64,000 nt of DNA from NCBI RefSeq assembly GCF_001011115.1, contig NZ_CP008874.1, positions 744,001 through 808,000 of the forward strand, given 5' to 3'. A program made the translations under genes and the position numbers. Source of the stretch: Halanaeroarchaeum sulfurireducens (GTDB lineage Archaea; Halobacteriota; Halobacteria; Halobacteriales; Halobacteriaceae). This document shows positions 8,504 through 17,035 of this stretch, one piece after another. Below the pieces are notes generated by a model, which was not told the DNA's origin, made no database searches, and saw nothing but the letters and a program-made list of their open reading frames with translations. Every line of letters starts with the position of its first letter. Within the stretch, counting starts at the first letter, position 1.

Positions 8504-9931
8504 ATGAGCTCAGAGGACGACCTACACGAGACCGACACCGAATCCCAGTTCGGATTCAAGAAGGACGAGGCGTCGGCCTTCGAGTCAGAGAAGGGGCTGA
8601 CCGAGGAGACCGTTCGCGTGATCTCCGAGGACAAAGACGAACCCGAGTGGATGCTCGATCGTCGTCTCCGTGCCCTCGAACAGTACCACAAGATGCCCAT
8701 GCCAACGGACTGGCCGGGCCAACCCGACCTGTCCGACCTCGACGTGGAGGAGATCATTCCGTACATCCGCCCCGACACCGACACCCGGGGCGAGGCCGAA
8801 TCCTGGGAGGACCTCCCGGACGACATCAAGGACACGTTCGACAAACTCGGCATTCCAGAGGCCGAAAAAGAGGCGCTCTCCGGCGTCGGCGCGCAGTACG
8901 AATCGGAGGTCGTCTATCAGAACATGAAAGAGCAGTGGGAGAAAAAGGGGGTCATTTTCATGGACATGGACAGGGCGGTCCACGAGCACCCCGAGATCGT
9001 CAGGGAGTACTTCATGACGAAAGCGGTGCCCCCGAGCGACAACAAGTTCGCCGCCCTCCACGGAGCCGTCTGGTCCGGCGGCTCGTTCGTCTACGTCCCC
9101 GAGGACGTCAGCGTCGAGATGCCCGTGCAGGCGTACTTCCGGATGAACTCGGCGGGGATGGGGCAGTTCGAGCACACTCTCATCGTCGCGGAGCCGGGCG
9201 CCGAAGTCCACTACATCGAGGGCTGTTCGGCCCCGCAGTACGCAACTCACAATCTTCACTCCGGCGCCGTCGAGGTCTTCGTCAAGGAGGACGCCCACGT
9301 GCAGTATTCGACCGTCCAGAACTGGTCGAGGAACACGTACAATCTGAACACGAAACGCGCAATCGCGGAGGCGGGCGGGCGGATGGAATGGGTCTCCGGG
9401 AGCATGGGGTCGAAAGTGACCATGCTCTACCCCATGACGGTCCTGAACGGCCGTGGCGCCTCCGACAACCACATCACCATCGCCTTCGCGGGCGAGGGAC
9501 AGGACATCGACACCGGGGCGAAGGTCTATCACAACGCTCCGGAGACGAAATCCACCATCGAGTCCAAGTCCATCAGCAAGGACGGCGGTCGCACCAACTA
9601 CCGGGGGCTCGTCCACATCAGCGACGGCGCCAGGAACTCCTCGACGAGCGTGGAGTGTGACGCGCTGATGTTCGACAACGAATCCACCTCGGATACCATG
9701 CCTTACATGGAGATCGGGGAATCGACGGTGGACGTCGCTCACGAGGCGACGGTCGGCAAGATCGGCGACGAGGACGTCTTCTACCTCCAGAGTCGCGGCC
9801 TCGACGACGACGACGCCAAACAGATGATCGTCGCCGGCTTCATCGAGCCCATCACCGACGAACTGCCAATCGAATACGCCGTCGAGCTCAACCGCCTCAT
9901 CGAGCTCGAGATGGAGGGGAGCCTCGGGTAA
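8504..9931 (+). CDS. sufB: Fe-S cluster assembly protein SufB
   Basis: SufB, 475 residues, scaffold subunit of the SufBC2D complex. The beta-helix core has the family pattern CSAPQYATHNLHSG (near residue 245) and SKSISKDGGRTNYRG (near 352). The late segment SSTSVECDALMFD carries the cysteine that in studied SufB proteins takes part in cluster assembly, and EATVGKIGDEDVFYLQSRG follows. It lies 20 bases downstream of sufC in the same operon and 2 bases before sufD. The N-terminal 25 residues are acidic and poorly conserved. Assignment is secure. Confidence 0.95.
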   Translation: MSSEDDLHETDTESQFGFKKDEASAFESEKGLTEETVRVISEDKDEPEWMLDRRLRALEQYHKMPMPTDWPGQPDLSDLDVEEIIPYIRPDTDTRGEAESWEDLPDDIKDTFDKLGIPEAEKEALSGVGAQYESEVVYQNMKEQWEKKGVIFMDMDRAVHEHPEIVREYFMTKAVPPSDNKFAALHGAVWSGGSFVYVPEDVSVEMPVQAYFRMNSAGMGQFEHTLIVAEPGAEVHYIEGCSAPQYATHNLHSGAVEVFVKEDAHVQYSTVQNWSRNTYNLNTKRAIAEAGGRMEWVSGSMGSKVTMLYPMTVLNGRGASDNHITIAFAGEGQDIDTGAKVYHNAPETKSTIESKSISKDGGRTNYRGLVHISDGARNSSTSVECDALMFDNESTSDTMPYMEIGESTVDVAHEATVGKIGDEDVFYLQSRGLDDDDAKQMIVAGFIEPITDELPIEYAVELNRLIELEMEGSLG

Positions 9932-9933
9932 GC

Positions 9934-11145
9934 ATGAGCACCCAACTACACGCAACCATCACGGAGGAAACGGTCAGGGAGATATCGGAAACCCTCGGGG
10001 AACCGGAGTGGCTCCTCGAAACTCGCCTCGACGCACTGTCGGTACTCGACGACCTCGAGTATCCCTCGGTCATTCAGACGCCGGGTCGGCGCTGGACGAA
10101 CCTCGAGGATCTCGATTACGAGGCGATGATCGATCCCCGCTCGCAGTCAGAGGAAAAAGATCAGATCGGTTCCGAACAGATCAGGGTCCTTTCGTTCAAG
10201 GACGCCATCGACGAGGTTCCGGACCTGCTCGAGGCCCACTTCGGGTCGCTCGTCGATCCGCAGGAGAACCGGCTCATCGCACTCTCGACGGCGCTGTTCA
10301 CGACGGGAACGGTCGTCGTGATTCCCGCGGGCGTCGACGCCGAGGACGTAACGATCAGGACGACGATGAACGGACGCTCGCTGTTCAACTACACGCTCGT
10401 CGTCGCCGAGGAGAACGCCTCGGCGACCATCCTCGAACGACAGGAGAGCGGGGAGTCCGTCGACGACGAGCGCTATTACAGCGGCATCGTCGAAGTCGCT
10501 GCGGGGGAGAACAGTACCGTCCAGTACGGTTCCCTCCAGGAGTTCGACGAGCAAACGTACAACTACACGGTCAAGCGGGGCGAGGCGGGTCGGTACGCCA
10601 CCGTCCACTGGATCGAGGGCAATCTGGGCTCCAGGTTGACCAAGACCCAAGTCAGCACGCTACTGGAGTCGGACAACGCGGAGACCCGGATCGTCGGCGC
10701 CTTCTTCGGTCACAACGACCAGCACTTCGATCTCGATTCGAGGGTCTGGCACAGGGCCGAGCACACGACGGCCGACCTCGTCACCCGCGGCGTCATCGAC
10801 GACCGATCCCGCTCGGTGTACGAAGGAACCCAGGAGGTCAGCCAGGAGGCCTGGGACACCAGCTCGTATCAGCGTGAGAATACGCTGATGCTCTCCGACG
10901 AGAGCGAGGCCGACGCCTCGCCGAAGTTGCTCATCAACAACCACGACACCGAGGCGTCACACTCGGCGACGGTTGGCCAGATCAACCGGGAGGACCTCTT
11001 CTATATGGTCTCTCGCGGCCTCCCCGAGGAGACCGCGAGCAACATGCTCGTCGAGGGCTTTTTCGTTCCAGTTCTTGAAGAGATCGACGTCGAAGAACTA
11101 CGCGAGGACCTCGAAGCAGGCATCGCGGCCCGTCTGACGGACTGA
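9934..11145 (+). CDS. sufD: Fe-S cluster assembly protein SufD
   Basis: SufD, 403 residues, a paralogue of SufB forming the heterodimeric platform bound by SufC. Shared features include the N-terminal LGEPEWLLETRL helix (also seen in SufB as DEPEWMLDRRL), the beta-helix core and the C-terminal NNHDTEASHSATVGQINREDLFYM-type block, where the conserved His of ASHSATVG sits in place of the SufB EATVG motif. It starts two bases after the sufB stop, implying tight coupling. Last gene of the operon. Assignment is secure. Confidence 0.94.
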   Translation: MSTQLHATITEETVREISETLGEPEWLLETRLDALSVLDDLEYPSVIQTPGRRWTNLEDLDYEAMIDPRSQSEEKDQIGSEQIRVLSFKDAIDEVPDLLEAHFGSLVDPQENRLIALSTALFTTGTVVVIPAGVDAEDVTIRTTMNGRSLFNYTLVVAEENASATILERQESGESVDDERYYSGIVEVAAGENSTVQYGSLQEFDEQTYNYTVKRGEAGRYATVHWIEGNLGSRLTKTQVSTLLESDNAETRIVGAFFGHNDQHFDLDSRVWHRAEHTTADLVTRGVIDDRSRSVYEGTQEVSQEAWDTSSYQRENTLMLSDESEADASPKLLINNHDTEASHSATVGQINREDLFYMVSRGLPEETASNMLVEGFFVPVLEEIDVEELREDLEAGIAARLTD

Positions 11146-11218
11146 CTCCCCCGCCTTCGAAACAGCCGACCGTCATAACGAGAGAATCCCTTAACAGTAT
11201 CCAGGTCAGATAGTGCCT

Positions 11219-11266
11219 ATGATGAGAAAACCGCGACTCCGACTGCCTGGGGGCGGCCCGTCGTGA
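11219..11266 (+). CDS. Possible leaderless 15-residue upstream ORF
   Basis: Two ATGs in a row (11219, 11222) open a frame MMRKPRLRLPGGGPS, whose TGA (11264-11266) overlaps the GTG start of the ferritin-like gene (11263) as GTGA. A TATA-like CTTAAC at 11190-11195 is about 26 bases before the first ATG, so the mRNA would begin at this ATG. The arrangement looks like termination-reinitiation coupling. It may simply be chance; no homologue is known to me. Confidence 0.35.
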   Translation: MMRKPRLRLPGGGPS

Positions 11267-11754
11267 GCACCACCCAGGTCGTGGAGTCTGACGAACAGCT
11301 CGCGCGCCTGCTCCAGATCGCCGTCGTCTTGGAGGAGGTTGTCGAGGCCCGCGCCTACGAGCAGTACCGTCGACTCCCCGATGCGGAGCGCGACGAGGAC
11401 ATCCAGTCGCTGCTCGAATCCGTGAGCGAGGAATCGGCCCGACACCGGGATCGCATCGAAGCGCTCATCGCGGACCTCGACGCCCGAAGTGTGGCCTTCG
11501 ACGAGATCGAGACCCTCGTCGGCGAACGATATGCCAAGACGAGCGCCGAGGACTTCGACGGCGTCCTCTACGACCAGTTGCACGGCGTCGAGACGGCCTA
11601 CAAGTTCTACGACGACCTCATTGGCGCCATCGAGGCGTCCGAGGGGTCGCTGTCGATCGACCGCCGTCGGCTCCTCGACGTTCTTCGGGAGATTCGGGCC
11701 GACGAGGCCGAGGGGGTCGAACGGATCGCGACGCTCATGGGGGGCCGGACGTGA
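11263..11754 (+). CDS. Ferritin-like / rubrerythrin-like four-helix protein
   Basis: A 163-residue, highly helical acidic protein. Spaced Glu/His patterns (EEVVEARAYEQY near residue 24, EESARHRDRIEAL near 56, LYDQLHGVETAYKFYDDL near 105) fit a ferritin-like di-iron four-helix bundle with E...ExxH-type ligands, as in haloarchaeal rubrerythrin-like proteins. I see no rubredoxin domain (no CxxC). It starts at GTG, overlapping the stop of a 15-codon upstream ORF. It is followed 49 bases later by a DtxR-like regulator on the same strand and lies just after sufD, so a role in iron handling or oxidative stress is likely but inferred. Confidence 0.6.
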   Translation: MSTTQVVESDEQLARLLQIAVVLEEVVEARAYEQYRRLPDAERDEDIQSLLESVSEESARHRDRIEALIADLDARSVAFDEIETLVGERYAKTSAEDFDGVLYDQLHGVETAYKFYDDLIGAIEASEGSLSIDRRRLLDVLREIRADEAEGVERIATLMGGRT

Positions 11755-11803
11755 TCGCGCAGTCGGCACTCCCCGCTCGTACTCGTCACCGGAGGTGGGT
11801 CGT

Positions 11804-12241
11804 GTGAACACGGCAGATCAGTACCTCAAAGCCATTTACGTGGTCCAGCAGGTCGAGGACGGTCGCGTATCGACCGGCGCGCTCGCAGAACACCTCGAGG
11901 TGAGTCCGGCGAGCGTCAACGAGATGATCGGCAAACTCCAGGAGGAGGGGCTCGTCGAACACGAGAAGTACAAGGGGGTTCGGTTGACGACCGACGGCGA
12001 ACACCGGGGTCGTGACGCCCTGCAGACCTACTGCATCCTCGAGCGGTTCTTACAGAACGTCCTCGGGGTCGAGGACTACCGACGCGAGGCCCGCCAGCTC
12101 GAACCAGTCATCGACGAGACTGTCGCCGATCGACTCGACATGATCATCGACCGCAATCCGGAGTGTCCGGCGTGTTTCGACGCCGAAAACGACTCGTGTG
12201 CACACCTCGACGGATCGAACGCCGCCGTGGCCGAGGAGTGA
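11804..12241 (+). CDS. DtxR/SirR-family metal-dependent-type regulator, diverged metal site
   Basis: A 145-residue regulator with an N-terminal winged helix (residues 1-60; recognition helix around VSPASVNEMIGKL) typical of DtxR/MntR/SirR, then a short dimerisation domain (LERFLQNVLGV...), with no SH3 domain. The start is GTG, chosen because a clear GGAGGT lies 7 bases before it. By eye the usual ligands are replaced: the His before LERFL is Tyr, and the HxxxC..EH block reads RREARQLEP. Instead the C-terminus has CPACFDAENDSCAH, a possible Zn or Fe-S site. It is probably cotranscribed with the ferritin-like gene and sits beside the suf operon, which suggests iron- or redox-linked control; the effector is uncertain. 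Confidence 0.8.
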   Translation: MNTADQYLKAIYVVQQVEDGRVSTGALAEHLEVSPASVNEMIGKLQEEGLVEHEKYKGVRLTTDGEHRGRDALQTYCILERFLQNVLGVEDYRREARQLEPVIDETVADRLDMIIDRNPECPACFDAENDSCAHLDGSNAAVAEE

Positions 12242-12421
12242 CGTTTCGAAGGGTGTTCGGTTTGAAGGGTAACGCTATTGTACGTCTACCGGGTACGACT
12301 TGGTAGCATCCGGTGTCCGGGGCCGTGTGATCGAAAGCAGGGCCCGGGATCTGGAGTGCTGGGACGTTCCGTGATGGCTCAAATCCAGATGGATTCGCGC
12401 TGCTCACGAGACCAATGATGC

Positions 12422-12494
12422 AGTCCCGTGGTGTAGTGGCCAATCATAGCGGCCTTTGGAGCCGCTGACGGCGGTTCGAATCCGCCCGGGACTA
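12422..12494 (+). tRNA. tRNA-Gln (anticodon UUG)
   Basis: A 73-base cloverleaf: acceptor AGTCCCG/CGGGACT with discriminator A at 12494, anticodon stem GCGGC/GCCGC enclosing loop CTTTGGA (anticodon TTG), and T arm GGCGG-TTCGAAT-CCGCC. CCA is not encoded. About 180 bases before and 280 bases after it hold no gene I can support. Confidence 0.95.
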
Positions 12495-12775
12495 TTCTGC
12501 GAGGAACACCCAGTGAGCCGCAAATATTCCGCGTTTCGGGCCCGGAAAGCGACCGGATTTGGGTCCTCGCGGAACTCCCTCCGCCGTTCGACGTCGGGTT
12601 TCTGGAGATAGAGCAGATGCCGCGAGTGTTTTTCGATTTGGCCCGCATCCGAGTGCGAGTGTGTGCGAGGCCCCGATTCTCTCATGCACCCGGGAGGAAG
12701 GCATTCGCGAGAGGTAACGACCCCTCGGCTTTGGCCGTAGTTAACCTCATGACCCTTCGGCCTTCGAGAAGGTAT

Positions 12776-14311
12776 ATGGAAACGCCGGTGGACCTCGTGG
12801 CCCGGTCGGTCGCCGAGGAGACGCGAGCGGAATTCGAAGAGCGGGTCAGGGCAAACGCAGCGTTTCTTCGCGAGGAACTCGAGGACGGAAGGCTCGATAA
12901 CGCCGATCCGACGATCGGTCTCGAACTCGAGTGTTATGCGGTAACCGAGGACGGACGTCTCGTCGGGATTCCCGAGGGGACCTTCGAGACGACCCCGGTC
13001 AATCGTGAACTCGGGCGTCACAACATCGAGGTGAATACGACGCCACAGGTGCTCGGAGAGGAGGGTGTGACCGAACAGGCAGCGGAGATAGCCGATCACC
13101 TCGCGACAGCGCGAAACCGGCTCGAAGACGAGGGGCTGCAAATCGCCCTCGACGCGATGTGGACGGTTCCTCCTGCTCAGGGGAGCTGGCAGTATCTCGA
13201 AGCGGTCGAGGAGAAGGAGGGCCTGGTATTTGCCGAGAACATGTACCCCAGCGCCCGATACTACGCTCTCGACAACGACATTCTTCGAGATGTCGGCGGT
13301 GAGATCGACCTCGATGTCCCCGGCGTCCGGCGCTCCTTCCCGACGATACTCCTCGAGTCCTTGGCCACCTCGATGCAGCCACATCTCCAGGTCTCCTCCG
13401 TGGATACGTTTCCGGCCTACTACAACGCCAGCCTCCGGACGCTCGCCCCGGTGCTCGCTTTGGCGACCAATTCCCCGTTCCTCCCGGGAGACCTGTACGG
13501 CGACGCTGATCCCGATCGACTGCTCGCCGAGACGTTTCACGAACTCCGCGTCCCCGTCTTCGAGCAGTCGATCAATGCTGGCCGCGACCCCGGGAAGGTC
13601 CGTTTTCCCAGGGATATCCACGGGGCGGAGGACGTCATCGACCGCGTCGTCGCTGACCACACCGTCGCGCCGTTCTTCCAGGAGTGGGTCGAAACCGGTG
13701 ACGACGAATACGGAGACGACTACGCCGACGAATTCTGGGAGTTCGATCACAAGCACGGAACCTACTGGCGGTGGGTGCGGGGCGTCATCGGTGGGGAGTT
13801 CGTCGACCCGAACAACGATGAGCGGTCTCTCCGCATCGAGTATCGCCCGCTCCCGACCCAACCGAGTGTCCGTGACGTCGTCGGCTTCCAACTCCTCGTC
13901 GTCGGTCTGTTGCGAGGGTTGGTCGCGGCCGATCACCCGGTGTCGAATCTTGGATGGGAGCGCGCCAGAGCGGACTTCTACGCCGTGGTCGAGGATGGCC
14001 TCGACGCAGAAATCCACTGGGTGACCGAGGCGGGCGAGCACACGACCGACCTGGACGTGATATACGGGGAGCTATTTGCGTTCGCCCGGCGCGGACTCCG
14101 GGAGGCCGACGTGTCGGGGACCACGATCGATCGATATCTCGACCCGATCGAACGCCGGTGGACGGACCGAACGACGCCGAGTCGATGGAAGATCGAACGA
14201 GTTCGTGACGAAATTTCGGCGGGAAAGCCACTGACGGAGGCGATTACGAGTATGCAACGGGCGTACGTCGAACACGCCAGCAACGGCGAGCCGTTCTCCG
14301 AGTGGGGCTGA
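12776..14311 (+). CDS. Glutamate-cysteine ligase-like (GCS2 superfamily) protein
   Basis: A 511-residue protein of the carboxylate-amine ligase / glutamate-cysteine ligase type 2 superfamily. The hallmark is TIGLELECYAV near residue 45 (the metal/ATP-binding Glu pair), followed by HNIEVNTTPQVL and a C-terminal LRIEYRPLPTQPS segment resembling the RLE(Y/F)R..D block of the family. It is longer than typical GshA/YbdK (350-430). Haloarchaea make gamma-glutamylcysteine as their thiol, so thiol synthesis is possible, but this subfamily may form another amide bond. The ATG at 12776 is chosen because a TATA box (GTTAACC) is about 30 bases upstream and the longer frame from 12617 starts with low-quality sequence. 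Monocistronic. Confidence 0.65.
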   Translation: METPVDLVARSVAEETRAEFEERVRANAAFLREELEDGRLDNADPTIGLELECYAVTEDGRLVGIPEGTFETTPVNRELGRHNIEVNTTPQVLGEEGVTEQAAEIADHLATARNRLEDEGLQIALDAMWTVPPAQGSWQYLEAVEEKEGLVFAENMYPSARYYALDNDILRDVGGEIDLDVPGVRRSFPTILLESLATSMQPHLQVSSVDTFPAYYNASLRTLAPVLALATNSPFLPGDLYGDADPDRLLAETFHELRVPVFEQSINAGRDPGKVRFPRDIHGAEDVIDRVVADHTVAPFFQEWVETGDDEYGDDYADEFWEFDHKHGTYWRWVRGVIGGEFVDPNNDERSLRIEYRPLPTQPSVRDVVGFQLLVVGLLRGLVAADHPVSNLGWERARADFYAVVEDGLDAEIHWVTEAGEHTTDLDVIYGELFAFARRGLREADVSGTTIDRYLDPIERRWTDRTTPSRWKIERVRDEISAGKPLTEAITSMQRAYVEHASNGEPFSEWG

Positions 14312-14404
14312 ATCTCATACTCCCAGCAAAACCCGGCAAACTCCCGGGCCCGATTGTACCGTGCTGAAAACTGGGAATTCCACGACGGTAGCCGAGGGAA
14401 AACC

Positions 14405-15109
14405 TCACCCACCGAGATACAGTTTTCCGACCTCGGGGTTATCGAGCAGGTCGTCGGCGTCGTCTTCGAATTCGACGGACCCCTGATCGAGGACGTATCC
14501 GCGATCGGAAATCGAGAGCCCCTGCCGGGCGTTCTGTTCGACCATCACAATCGAGGTGCCCAGATCGTTGACGGCCTTGACGTGGTCGAAGACCGATTTG
14601 GCGGTGTTCGGCGCCAGTCCCGCACTGGGTTCGTCGATGAGTAACACGTCCGGTTCCATGACGAGGGCCCGGGCGAACGCGAGCACTTGCTGTTGACCGC
14701 CGGAGAGCGAGCCGGCTTTGCTTCCCTTTTTCGCCTGGAGAATATCGAACCGGTCGTAGAGGTCAGCGATGATCGGGTCGATGTCGTCCGATCGGGCGAC
14801 ACCCCCCATTCGGAGGTTTTCGTCGACCGACAGGGTTCCGAAGACGTTGTCGATCTGGGGGACGTACCCGATGCCCTCCCGGACCACGTCCTCGGGATCC
14901 ATGCCGGTTATCTCTTCGCCTCTGAACCGGACCTCCCCGCTCCAGGGTTTGATGAGTCCGAAGATGGCGCGAAGAACGGTACTCTTGCCGGCGCCGTTCG
15001 GGCCGATGAGACAGACGATCTCCTCGTCGTCGAGATACATCGATACGCTTTCGAGTACTTTCACCTCGCCATACCCCCCGTCGACGTCTTCCATTTCGAG
15101 AACGCTCAT
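14405..15109 (-). CDS. livF: Branched-chain amino acid ABC transporter ATPase LivF
   Basis: A 234-residue ABC ATPase of the LivF class, one of two ATPases of the HAAT-type transporter. Walker A GPNGAGKST near residue 37, signature LSGGQQQVLAFARAL near 134, Walker B VLLIDEPSAGLAP near 158. The ending is short, as usual for LivF, and lacks the extra region seen in LivG. Last gene of a five-gene minus-strand operon (binding protein, LivH, LivM, LivG, LivF). Its start overlaps the livG stop by 4 bases (ATGA). Confidence 0.9.
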   Translation of the reverse strand: MSVLEMEDVDGGYGEVKVLESVSMYLDDEEIVCLIGPNGAGKSTVLRAIFGLIKPWSGEVRFRGEEITGMDPEDVVREGIGYVPQIDNVFGTLSVDENLRMGGVARSDDIDPIIADLYDRFDILQAKKGSKAGSLSGGQQQVLAFARALVMEPDVLLIDEPSAGLAPNTAKSVFDHVKAVNDLGTSIVMVEQNARQGLSISDRGYVLDQGSVEFEDDADDLLDNPEVGKLYLGG

Positions 15110-15921
15110 TGATCGGCCCCTCCGAGATAGGCGTCGAGAACCCGCTGGTCGTTCTGTACCGCTTCCGGGTCACCCTCGACGAGGATCTCCCCCTGGTCGA
15201 GGACGATGATCGGATCGGCAATCTCCATGAGGAATTCCAGGTCGTGCTCGATGATGAGGAACGTGATTCCCTCCTCGTTCAGGTCGGTGATGAACGTCGA
15301 CAATTTGTTCGCGAGGGTCGGATTGACGCCGGCGACCGGTTCGTCGAGTAGCAGGATGTCGGGTTCGGCCAACATGGCACGCGCGAGTTCCACGAGTTTG
15401 AGCTGTCCGCCGGAGATCTCCGTCGCGGGTGATCGGGCCAGATCACTGATCTCGAAGCGTTCGAGCATCTCCTCGGCTTGCTCCAGGTTCCGCCGTTCCT
15501 GTTCGCCGACGCGATCGGGCGCGCTGAACAGGGCCGTGATCGATTCGCCGATCTGCTCCTGTGGACCCAGTAACATCGCTTCCCTGACCGTCATTCCCTC
15601 CAGCTTTCGAGGCGTCTGGAACGTGCGGATGAGCCCTTCACCGGCGATCTCGTGGGGTTCCATATCCGTGACGTCCGTGTCGTTGACGTAGACCGAGCCG
15701 GCGTCCTCCTCGTAGAATCCGCTGATGATATTGAACAGCGTCGACTTTCCAGCTCCGTTCGGGCCGATCATCCCGGTGATCGACCCGCGTTCGACCTCGA
15801 TGCTGACGTCGTTGTTGGCGCGCAGTCCACCGAAGGACTTCGTCACGCCATCCGTTTTGAGGACCACGTCGTCCTTGCCAGTAATGGCTCCAGGATCGAG
15901 GCGTTCAGTCGATTCACTCAT
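15106..15921 (-). CDS. livG: Branched-chain amino acid ABC transporter ATPase LivG
   Basis: A 271-residue ABC ATPase of the LivG class: Walker A GPNGAGKST near residue 52, the LivG-type insert with LIRTFQTPRKLEGMTV, signature ISGGQLKLVELARAM near 165, Walker B ILLLDEPVAGVNP. I take the ATG at 15921, which overlaps the livM stop as ATGAGTGA; an in-frame GTG nine bases upstream is the alternative. It partners LivF on the cytosolic face of the permease. Confidence 0.9.
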   Translation of the reverse strand: MSESTERLDPGAITGKDDVVLKTDGVTKSFGGLRANNDVSIEVERGSITGMIGPNGAGKSTLFNIISGFYEEDAGSVYVNDTDVTDMEPHEIAGEGLIRTFQTPRKLEGMTVREAMLLGPQEQIGESITALFSAPDRVGEQERRNLEQAEEMLERFEISDLARSPATEISGGQLKLVELARAMLAEPDILLLDEPVAGVNPTLANKLSTFITDLNEEGITFLIIEHDLEFLMEIADPIIVLDQGEILVEGDPEAVQNDQRVLDAYLGGADQ

Positions 15922-17035
15922 CGTCCTCACCCCTGGTCGCGGACGGCCAGATGAGTTCCGCCTGGGGCGGCAAGATCCCCTGCGGACGGAACTTCATGAT
16001 CAGGACGATCAGGAGGCCGATCAGGAACAGTCTGAGTGGCGCGATGTCGAAGGGGATCGCCGCGATCCCGTTGATGAACCGCGTCCCCTCGATGATGAGA
16101 ACGATCACGAACCCACCGAGCACCGCCCCGCGGTTCGATCCACTGCCACCCAGGATGACCGCCACCCAGACGTAGAACGTGCGGATCGGGTTCAGGTCCC
16201 CGGGCGCGATGAAGAGATTGAGGTGTGCGTAAAAGGCACCCGCGATGGCCATGATGACGCTCCCCAGGACGAACGACTGCATCTTGAAGGAGTAGGTGTC
16301 CTTGCCCAGGGCCTCAGCGAGGTCCTGGTCGGAACGAATGGTGCGCTGGACCCGTCCCCACGGAGACCGGTGGAGTCGCTTGAGGATGGCGTAGACTGCG
16401 ATGATCAATACCACGACTAGGAGGAAGTTGAGAAACGCCGTCTGAAGGGCGTTCAGAGACGTCGTGAATAGCGGATCCAGAGCGCTCGGTGCCCAGTCAG
16501 GAGACGATCCCGAAAACAGCGGGTACCAGAATCGGGGGATCGCCGAGATTCCCTGGCTGCCGGCGGTCCACTCCCGTTCGTTGAGGATGAGCAGTCTGAT
16601 GACCTCGGCGAGTCCCAGCGAGGCGATCGCCAGGTAGTCGGCTCGAAGACGAAGGGTGGGGATACCGATGAGAACGGCGACCAGAGCCGCGCCGAGGATG
16701 CCAATGCCGAATCCGAGTATCGGCGGATACATGCTGGACGCGAGCGGTGAACCACTGGCGGTCAGCAGGGCCGTCCCGTACGCACCGATCCCGAAGAACG
16801 CGGCGACGCTGAAGTTGATCAGTCCCGTGTATCCCCAGTGAACGTTCAGCCCCATCGAGAGGAGGAGATACATGCCCGCGAGCGAGAGCAAGAAGAGCAG
16901 GTACGTCGGCTCGATGATCCCTGCGACCACTGCGACGGCCAGGAGCGCGACGAACCCGACGACCCCACCAGCGACCAACTGCTCTTCTCTGTTCAACTCC
17001 CCGACCAACGGAACGGAAAGAGACAACCCGCTCAT
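15914..17035 (-). CDS. livM: Branched-chain amino acid ABC transporter permease LivM
   Basis: A 373-residue polytopic membrane protein of the LivM class, about 9-10 hydrophobic segments. Family-typical patterns include LNVHWGYTGLINFSVAAFFGIGAYG near residue 65-85 and RSDQDLAEALGKDTYSFKMQSFVLGS near 255, then the VILGGSGSNRGAVLGG loop. It has a longer soluble loop (about 170-195) than bacterial LivM. The start overlaps the livH stop by 4 bases. It transports branched-chain or related amino acids with LivH, LivF, LivG and the lipoprotein upstream. Confidence 0.88.
   Translation of the reverse strand: MSGLSLSVPLVGELNREEQLVAGGVVGFVALLAVAVVAGIIEPTYLLFLLSLAGMYLLLSMGLNVHWGYTGLINFSVAAFFGIGAYGTALLTASGSPLASSMYPPILGFGIGILGAALVAVLIGIPTLRLRADYLAIASLGLAEVIRLLILNEREWTAGSQGISAIPRFWYPLFSGSSPDWAPSALDPLFTTSLNALQTAFLNFLLVVVLIIAVYAILKRLHRSPWGRVQRTIRSDQDLAEALGKDTYSFKMQSFVLGSVIMAIAGAFYAHLNLFIAPGDLNPIRTFYVWVAVILGGSGSNRGAVLGGFVIVLIIEGTRFINGIAAIPFDIAPLRLFLIGLLIVLIMKFRPQGILPPQAELIWPSATRGEDDE

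Noticed and set aside
12617-12775. N-terminal extension of the glutamate-cysteine-ligase-like protein, or a separate gene after tRNA-Gln
   Set aside because: The segment is Arg/Pro-rich with no conserved look, and a TATA box lies inside it just before the ATG at 12776.
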